64,000 bases of DNA, from NCBI GenBank assembly GCA_027574665.1, contig CM050672.1, positions 6,060,001 to 6,124,000 of the forward strand, written 5' to 3'. The translations under genes were made by a program, and so were the position numbers. Shown in pieces: positions 58,050-64,000 of the stretch; the first letter of the stretch is position 1, and the number at the start of each line of letters is the position of its first letter. The notes below the pieces were generated by a model that saw nothing but the letters and a program-made list of their open reading frames with translations, was not told the origin of the DNA and did not search any database. The stretch is from Rhynochetos jubatus (Eukaryota; Chordata; Aves; Eurypygiformes; Rhynochetidae).

Positions 58050-58185
58050 GGGTGATCAATTGGGCATGAAACCCTTGTTATTGATCACCTTTAACCTCTG
58101 CTTAAACTAATGACAGAGCTACCATTTAACTGTCCCCAGGCACAAAGCGCATCAATTGTACAAGTGCCACATAAATCACGGTGGG
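58050..58185. promoter_or_regulatory. Candidate downstream enhancer: inverted ONECUT-like pair
   Basis: GGTGATCAAT (58051-58060) and ATTGATCACC (58080-58089) are a perfect 10-bp inverted repeat with a 19-nt spacer. Both arms contain ATTGAT, the ONECUT/HNF6 core, and a third ATCAAT lies at 58151. SOX-like CCTTGTTATTG and ACAAAG cores, TTTAACC and ACTAATGACAG are interspersed. It lies about 10 kb downstream of the promoter. Function inferred. Confidence 0.4.
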
Positions 58186-59465
58186 TTGCAGCGCGTTGCG
58201 GCCAGCCCGGGAGCCCGTCGGGGAGGGCCAGGATCCTGTCCAGAGCCGCAGGGTGGCACTGGCCTGTGCCGTGCTGCTGGAGCATCCTCGGCAGGTTTGC
58301 TCAGGTAAGCTGCTGCTCCGTGAACGGGTGTTTGGCACAGAAAGGCTCCCGGGAGCACAGCCGTGTCACAGCCCTGGGTGCAGTGCAAGGCTGCGGGACG
58401 GGTGGCATTTCTCCTGCCTGCCTCTTTCCCTAAAGAGCTGTAGATTTATGCTGTTGAAGATCCCATTGATGCCTGTTCCTGACCTCCAGATCCCATGGCT
58501 ACTGACGCCTGGTGAGTTTGTAGGAGGAAGGACAGACGGGATTTAGGTGACACAGATCCCATATCTGAGTGAGTATTCAAAGCAGCGGAGTTTGAGGAGG
58601 GAGTGACATAGGCTGGGCACAGTAAGGATTGCCTTTTCCCATATGTCTTCAATTGGCTTCCTGAATCATCGGCTGCGCTGGAATTGCCTGTTCTGTTTGG
58701 TATAGGGGTGAAAAAAAATCAAGATGTGCAATTGGCAGCAGAGTGAAGTCAGCACAGCCTTTCCAGATAACAGCAATAATATTCATTAACATTCAATCTA
58801 CAAATTATCCCTTGAAACCCCAGCCTGGAGATTTGCCAGTTTTCAACATAAAACAATGTTGTCTGCTACATTTCCAGCATGGCAGCATTTCCGAGGCTGT
58901 GTCTGACATATGGCATCACAGAGCTACCAGCTGTACGTCCCGCCGCGTGCGGGGCGAGGGGCTGCGCCCTGCCTTTGGAAGGGAATGTTTGTATTTCACT
59001 GACACAGGATGGCTGTTCTGCAAAGTCAGCTCCCCTGAGAATTCGGAGGTGATCTTTTCCTTGATGTTCCTTAGTTTTGGTGAAAGCAGTGGGCTTTTTT
59101 TGGCAACTTTCAAGAAGCTGTTTCCAGAAACTGTTTAGTGAGCGTTCACACTGAGCCCTGGGTAGGGAAGGTGGGGAAAATCTCAGCAATTTGGAAGAGG
59201 CGCATTGAGCAACGTGTCTGTGTGTTAATCCCTCTCAGGATTACTCCTGTCTCCACGGGGGACAAGGAAAAGGTCCCTTCTTGTCTGCTATTAAATGGGC
59301 TGACCACGGCATGGGGCTGGGTGCACACTCTGCCTGCGGCTGGCGTTGCTGTGCACATCCCTCGGGGGCTTCCTCGGGAGACCCCGGATTAATACACGCT
59401 TTGCCTTTGTCCTGCCATTTGGAGGGCTTCTACTGAAACCTTAAAAATCGTTTGGGTGTCCTCAT
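58186..59465. other. Downstream intergenic, no gene seen
   Basis: Unique DNA. An AT-rich stretch at 58760-58870 (AGCAATAATATTCATTAACA, CTACAAATTATCCC) may be regulatory. No exon supported. Confidence 0.4.
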
Positions 59466-59469
59466 CCAT

Positions 59470-59515
59470 CAGCTATTGGAAACATTATTGATAATACAAT
59501 CATTCCTCCTCTGGT
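59470..59515. promoter_or_regulatory. ONECUT/homeodomain-like motif patch
   Basis: AACATTATTGATAATACAAT contains ATTGAT (59487-59492) in the favoured TTATTGATAA context. It sits in an otherwise GC-rich stretch about 11.5 kb downstream of the promoter. It shares the ATTGAT core with the element at 58051-58089. Confidence 0.3.
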
Positions 59516-61185
59516 CCCTCTGTTTCCCTTTTCCTCTGCTGCAGATGCTGTAATTTGTCACTGCTGTCCCCTGAAATGTTGAGAGATTGGAATCTGCCCA
59601 GGTGCAGCGCAGGAACATTGCAAATGCAGTTCGGAGAGACCTCCTGCATCTCCCACCACCCACACATGCGGCCAGGGCTGCAGCATGCTTGCCCACAGCT
59701 GCGAGACGGTCTGCCACGGCTCTGGGGAGACAGAGCAGCCGTCCTGCCTCTGCGTGCGCTCAGGCTCTGGTTGGTCTGAGCCAGCGGGACGCCGCTCTGG
59801 GGTGTCACAGGTTTGGGGCTCTGAAGTGCCTCATGCCCTCAGCTCTGGGTATTTCCTGGGGAGCTGGATGACCTGAGGGTACCCGGGTATGTCTGCTGAT
59901 CCTGCTGACCTGATGGGGTTGCTCTAGAAGCAGCTGAAGGCAGCGGAGGTGCAGCTGGTATCAAGGGCAGCACTGGGCCCTTGTCCCAGGGTGGGTGGAT
60001 CGGATCGGGTGGGACTAGCACAGCGCCCTGCAGCCCTGGAGCGCAGGTCTGCCTGCCGCAGAGCTCCCGCACCGTGCTGCTCGGATGGGCTGGCTGTGCA
60101 GGACTGCTGGCAAAGCCATCAGCACGCTAGGAGGGAAAGGGAAAGGTCTGCCCTCAGAGCTCTTCCTAAGGCAACCGTGGTCTCCCAGGGCTTCCCTGGA
60201 GCAAGTGAGCTCCAGGTGCTGAGAGCGCAGGGAACGGCGTCAGGCTCTGCTGTGTCCACTGCATTCTGCCCTGGGACCAAGCACCTCTGTACTCCCTCAC
60301 TGCCTTTTTCCGTGAGGGTCTGTGTGGTGCCAAGCACGATGCAGCCCTCGCAGAATTGCTGCTGGTGGGTCCCTTCCCTGGGAAATCCTGGGCTGACATT
60401 GTGCCCGAGCAGCACTCGTTATGGAGACTGCAGAGGTCCCTTTTCTCAGGCAGTACTTTGCTCTTTGGTTTCCATCAGCCTAACGCTGGCAGGGTTGGCT
60501 TGGAGGGGTCACTGTCCCACTTTGCTCCTGCCCTGGGGCCCAGGGCTCCCGACGGGTGGGTGCTGTGGGGGTTTGCTCCAGGTCCCCAGAGGGTTCCTGT
60601 TCACTGCTGTCATAATCTCTACAACTACCAATGCGGGCAGTGCTGCTGCTCCTCTTACGGCCAACGAAGGAGCAAGCCGTCGGTGTTATTAGCTTTAAGC
60701 TGGTAGTTAGCGTTGCTCACTAGGGGCTTCTAAGGCCTGGGCATAGAGCAGAGGGGCAGTGAGGCCGTGCTGCAGACATCCCCGCTGAGCCTCCCGCTGC
60801 GCTGGCGGGGAGGATTCGCCCCGCATGCCTGTGGACAGCAGATGCAGGCCACAGGGGACACGAGTGGCTGTGATCCCTGTGCAGCGAGCGGCTGCTGGTC
60901 TGGCTGTGCACAATGCAATCTTCTTCCATGTCAGTCCAGAGGGGCAGAGCTCCCTGCTGGCAACAGCTGCGCGGAGAGCTTGGCATGGATTTGCATAGAT
61001 GAAATGATTTCTCCTGCCATTCATTCAGTCTTTCTGTCTGCCGGCTTCCCTGCTCCTCAGTGGAATCTGGGGTCCACACAGAGAGCATTCAGCTGGCCGC
61101 GAGCTCTTTGCTGCGCGTTGCTTTGCACAGATGTCCCCGAGCAATTCCATGAATTGTTGCTCTATAGTCACTAAGCTGTTTGGGA
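59516..61185. other. Downstream intergenic, GC-rich, no gene
   Basis: Long open frames (for example 59949-60692 plus, 247 codons) overlap frames on the other strand and carry no recognisable domain. A perfect octamer ATTTGCAT at 60989-60996 is the only site singled out. Confidence 0.45.
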
Positions 61186-61189
61186 AAAC

Positions 61190-61335
61190 ATTTCAGATAA
61201 CTGTCCTACGCATTGGGGTGACTGAATTAATGGCATTTGAATGGTCAAAAAGATAGTGTGAATTGGAAACAATGCTGTCCCTGTAACGGGCAGCAGGAGA
61301 ATTCCAGCTGGTATTTTCATTGTTAATGAGCGAAG
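61190..61335. promoter_or_regulatory. Candidate downstream enhancer with inverted SOX sites
   Basis: AACAATG (61268-61274) and CATTGTT (61318-61324) are perfect inverted SOX consensus sites. The second runs directly into TAATGAG, a SOX-homeodomain/POU-like composite. ACTGAATTAATGGC lies just upstream. The block is about 13.2 kb downstream of the promoter. The mammalian Schwann-cell enhancer, driven by SOX10 and POU factors, also lies roughly 12 kb downstream; equivalence is a hypothesis. Confidence 0.4.
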
Positions 61336-62140
61336 GCAGGGCGCTGTGCGGCCTCGCTACCTTGGAAGGGGCTGGAGAAATGCACAAACCAGCCTGTCAC
61401 TTCCCCTTCTGAACTTTTCAAATGCCAGGAAAGGAATGCTTTTCAAAGTGCCTTTCAGGGCTCCACAAGTGAGACACTATGCATCGGCCGCAAGAAGGGA
61501 AGGGGGGGCTGTGGTGATGGCTGCCCAGGTGTGTGCTGCCTGAGCACCCTGCTGTGCGATGAGCCTTGCTGTGCACCCTGTTCAGGAGTTCCTCTACCCT
61601 CGGGTGCCAAGGTAGCACCTCTGACTGAGGATGCCCAGGAGGGTGGGAGCAAACTGCAGCAGCGTCACCCCTTGCCTAGTCTCACACTCCTCCCTGCATG
61701 TTGCCTACTGACTGCTGGTGGAGTTAGGGAGTGGGGAGAGTGGGACTGGTGGGAAGGAGAAGAGGGAGAACGTGTGCTGGCAGGACCGTGCAGGCAGCTC
61801 AGACCCACCTTCACAGCTGCCACGCGGAGCCTGTTTCCCCACAGTCTGAGCAGCCACCTCAGAAATAGTGCGTTGCCCACAATCATTATTTTCAAACAAT
61901 GCACATTCCCAAACACAATTTTCCTTGCACGACGTGACCGTCAGCGCTGAGAAGTCCCCAGTGCGACAAGAGGTGTCCTTGGTGGCAGGAGGGGCGAGCC
62001 CACCTGCAGCCACCCGGTGCATCCTGCGTGCTGGCAGGTGCCGCTCTGAGGAGGGTGCTTGGCAGTCAGGAGAGCTTTGTTGCATCTGGGCTTGGCAGAG
62101 CGCAGCGATCCCAAGCCATACATCATCAGGAGGAACGTGC
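61336..62140. other. Downstream intergenic, no gene seen
   Basis: GC-rich unique DNA with compositional open frames only. Confidence 0.45.
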
Positions 62141-62149
62141 GCTTGGGTA

Positions 62150-62245
62150 ACACATTAGAATAATACATTATTAGACCGCTGTTGCTATGGTGATGTATTA
62201 GCGCAATATATCATTAGATACCTTCCGTTGATGATGTATTACTCC
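62150..62245. promoter_or_regulatory. Degenerate 43-bp tandem array of ATTAG motifs with X-box
   Basis: ATTAG/ATTAC-type motifs end at 62158, 62174, 62201, 62217 and 62242, giving spacings of 16, 27, 16 and 25 bp. This indicates an ancient duplication of a unit of about 43 bp. Within the first unit GTTGCTATGGTGAT (62181-62194) resembles an RFX X-box, and the matching place in the second unit reads CGTTGATGATG. TAATACATTATTAG is itself nearly palindromic. Likely homeodomain plus RFX sites; function inferred. Confidence 0.4.
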
Positions 62246-64000
62246 AGACATGGCTCCTGCCAGCACCAGCACAAGGGCCATAGGGAAGTCTTGTCTTTTT
62301 GCAGAAGCTCTGTCCCTTCCCTAAGGAAAAAAAATCCAAGTGTAATGGCTTCATTAAGGGGATACAGGGGAGGGGCACCTCTTCCTCTCTCTGCAGGCCC
62401 TTTACAAGTTAGGCTGGGTGCAGAGCCACTTGCCGAGTTGCCCGGGGACCCAGTACCTGCATTCTCATGTATTATTTGGGCAAAGGACCTGCCTGTGACT
62501 GCCAGGCAGAGGGACAAGATCCGCCCGGGCCCTGCAGGAGCTGAGTCATTAGCGGGTGCCTCCCCCGGCGCAGCACACAACGCCTGCAGCTCCGGGTCCT
62601 GCGCTCCCCGTGTCCGTCACGCTGTGTTCTCACGCAGGGAACGGGTCTGCATGGGGCTGGAGCACGCTCCAAGGATGCTCATGTTCTCCTGGTCCCCAGG
62701 TGGCCAAACATGCTAGTGGCATGTGCTGGTGCCCAGGCCTGCGGCAGAGGAGATGGATGGACCCAAAACGGAGCCCAGGATGTGTGGCTGCTGCCCCTCA
62801 CCTTCCCGTGAGCTGCGTTGCTTGCTGTCAGCTGGGCTCAGTTCCCTGGGGATCACCCTTCCCATGCACATGCTGCTGGATAGGCTGCACCTTGCAGGGC
62901 CAGGTCCCTGCCTGGGTACAGGACATGGGCAGCTGCTGTTTGCTGGCCCCAAGGCAAGAGGTACGTGAGCTGCAGCCCGTGTGCCGTTTGCCGTCCTCCC
63001 GGGGCATGGGTTGGTCACTTGCTGGAGGAAGGAGCTGATGGCAAAGCTGTGGGCACTGTGACACTGGCAGCAGCTCTCTGCTGCTCGCAGCAACGCGCCA
63101 CTGTGCCCAGCAGCAACGCTTTGCACACACAGTGCCACGTCCCACTCGAAGCACGGAGTGGAGAAGAATTAAGCAAGTGCTCAGTGCTAGAGTGTTGCAG
63201 AGGGTGCGCTGACACAGCAGACGGAGCCTCCTGAGTACCCACTGTCCCCTCTCTGCTGTGCCCCCAGCTCCGGTGGGGCAGGCACCTCCTGGGGCTGTGG
63301 GGCAGCTGGTAAGTTGGCATTGGCATTCCGTGGATGGTGAGGCATGGCTGAACCTCTGCACGGGCACTCGTGGCCCTTCACAACCTCCCACTAACACCGG
63401 CCATCACCTTCCCCAGCTGCTGGGCACCCTGTCTTCCTGCCAGCTTGGAGCGAGGCTGTGCAGATGCTGCACTGATGCTCTTCCCCTCATCCCTGGGGGG
63501 ATCCTGTCCCCAGCCCGGCATGAACCCAAAAAGTTGATCCCAGGAGAGGCTCCAGCCAGCTGGGGCCTTGGGCACCCCCGTGGTCTCTGCAGGGCTGCAC
63601 TCTTTTCAGCTCAGCGGGCTAAATAAATTGCTTCAGCGACAAAGGCTCCAGAGAGTAAAATGGGAAAGCAGGTGGCTTTCACTGCAAAGTATGCAGCGTG
63701 CATCAGATATAATTTGATTTTAATTAGTGAAGAAGAAAGTAGCAGAGTTAATAAAGTATGCACTGCCTTTTGCAAGGATGGCAGTGTTGAATGCCTGAGA
63801 AATGCAACCAAATCAGAATGACAAGTGCAAGGTGAGCACAGGCTGACCATGCCTGAGCAGTGGCACTGTAAAGAGGGTGCCAGAAGAGGTTCCCCGGCCC
63901 CGGTGAGGTCCCACAGTCATGCTTCCTGCAAAGAACCAGTTCAGGGAGCACATGCTCTTACTTAGGGTGGAGATGCCCCAGCTCTGCAGCCCCACAGTGC
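62246..64000. other. Downstream intergenic, no gene seen
   Basis: GC-rich to about 63600, with overlapping compositional open frames on both strands, then AT-rich (TATAATTTGATTTTAATTAG at about 63709-63728, a small homeodomain-type patch). No recognisable exon reaches the window edge. Confidence 0.45.

Noticed and set aside
49949-64000. Search for exons of UTP11 or FHL3, expected neighbours downstream of POU3F1
   Set aside because: None of the characteristic Lys/Arg-rich UTP11 or LIM-domain FHL3 sequence was seen. They probably lie beyond the window.
1-64000. CRISPR arrays, operons, ribosome binding sites, bacterial mobile elements
   Set aside because: The DNA is vertebrate (CR1, MIR-type SINE, ERVL LTR, CpG island, POU3F1). 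No such structures are present.

Overview
This window is vertebrate nuclear DNA, most likely from a bird. It holds one protein-coding gene I can support, POU3F1 (Oct-6/SCIP/Tst-1), a class III POU-homeodomain transcription factor. The gene is intronless, on the + strand at 48046-49161, and encodes 371 residues. The bird assignment rests on the repeats: decayed CR1 LINE pieces (2390-2650, 7335-7400, 34085-34425), a tRNA-derived MIR-type SINE remnant (2211-2328), a solo ERVL-type LTR whose sequence I recognise from bird genomes (16782-17349), and low repeat density overall. The genus cannot be fixed from this.

Layout. Positions 1-47 kb are a gene desert upstream of POU3F1. It is mostly unique sequence with blocks of AT-rich, CpG-poor DNA dense in homeodomain, POU, SOX, FOX or RFX-like motifs (about 4.5, 10.6, 12.0, 17.6, 22.0, 27.4, 32.4, 33.2, 34.7, 35.5, 41.6, 43.0 and 45.7 kb). 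An isolated CpG-rich island lies at 18.1 kb. From about 47.4 to 50.0 kb a large CpG island covers the promoter, the whole coding exon and the proximal 3' region. The promoter has four CCAAT boxes, a GC box, E-boxes, a TATA-like element and a perfect 31-bp tandem duplication. The 3' UTR carries six dispersed UAUUUAU/AAUUUAUU-type elements. If a distal AATAAA at 50931 is used, it also carries a perfect 10-bp-stem hairpin. Positions 51-64 kb are a downstream flank without recognisable exons but with several symmetric motif clusters at about +10 to +14 kb. That is the distance range of the Schwann-cell enhancer known downstream of the mammalian gene.

How it fits together. Established knowledge: POU3F1 is a dosage- and time-regulated developmental factor (epiblast/neural commitment, Schwann-cell promyelinating stage, keratinocytes), inducible by cAMP, and usually flanked by long-range regulatory DNA. 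The sequence agrees with a developmental regulator in a gene desert. Seen directly: a full CRE, at least six perfect octamers (possible POU autoregulation), a four-copy TAATCC cluster, and inverted ONECUT-like and SOX-like site pairs. All enhancer calls here come from motif content only. No alignment, chromatin or expression data were available. I found no RNA gene, CRISPR, operon or second coding gene.
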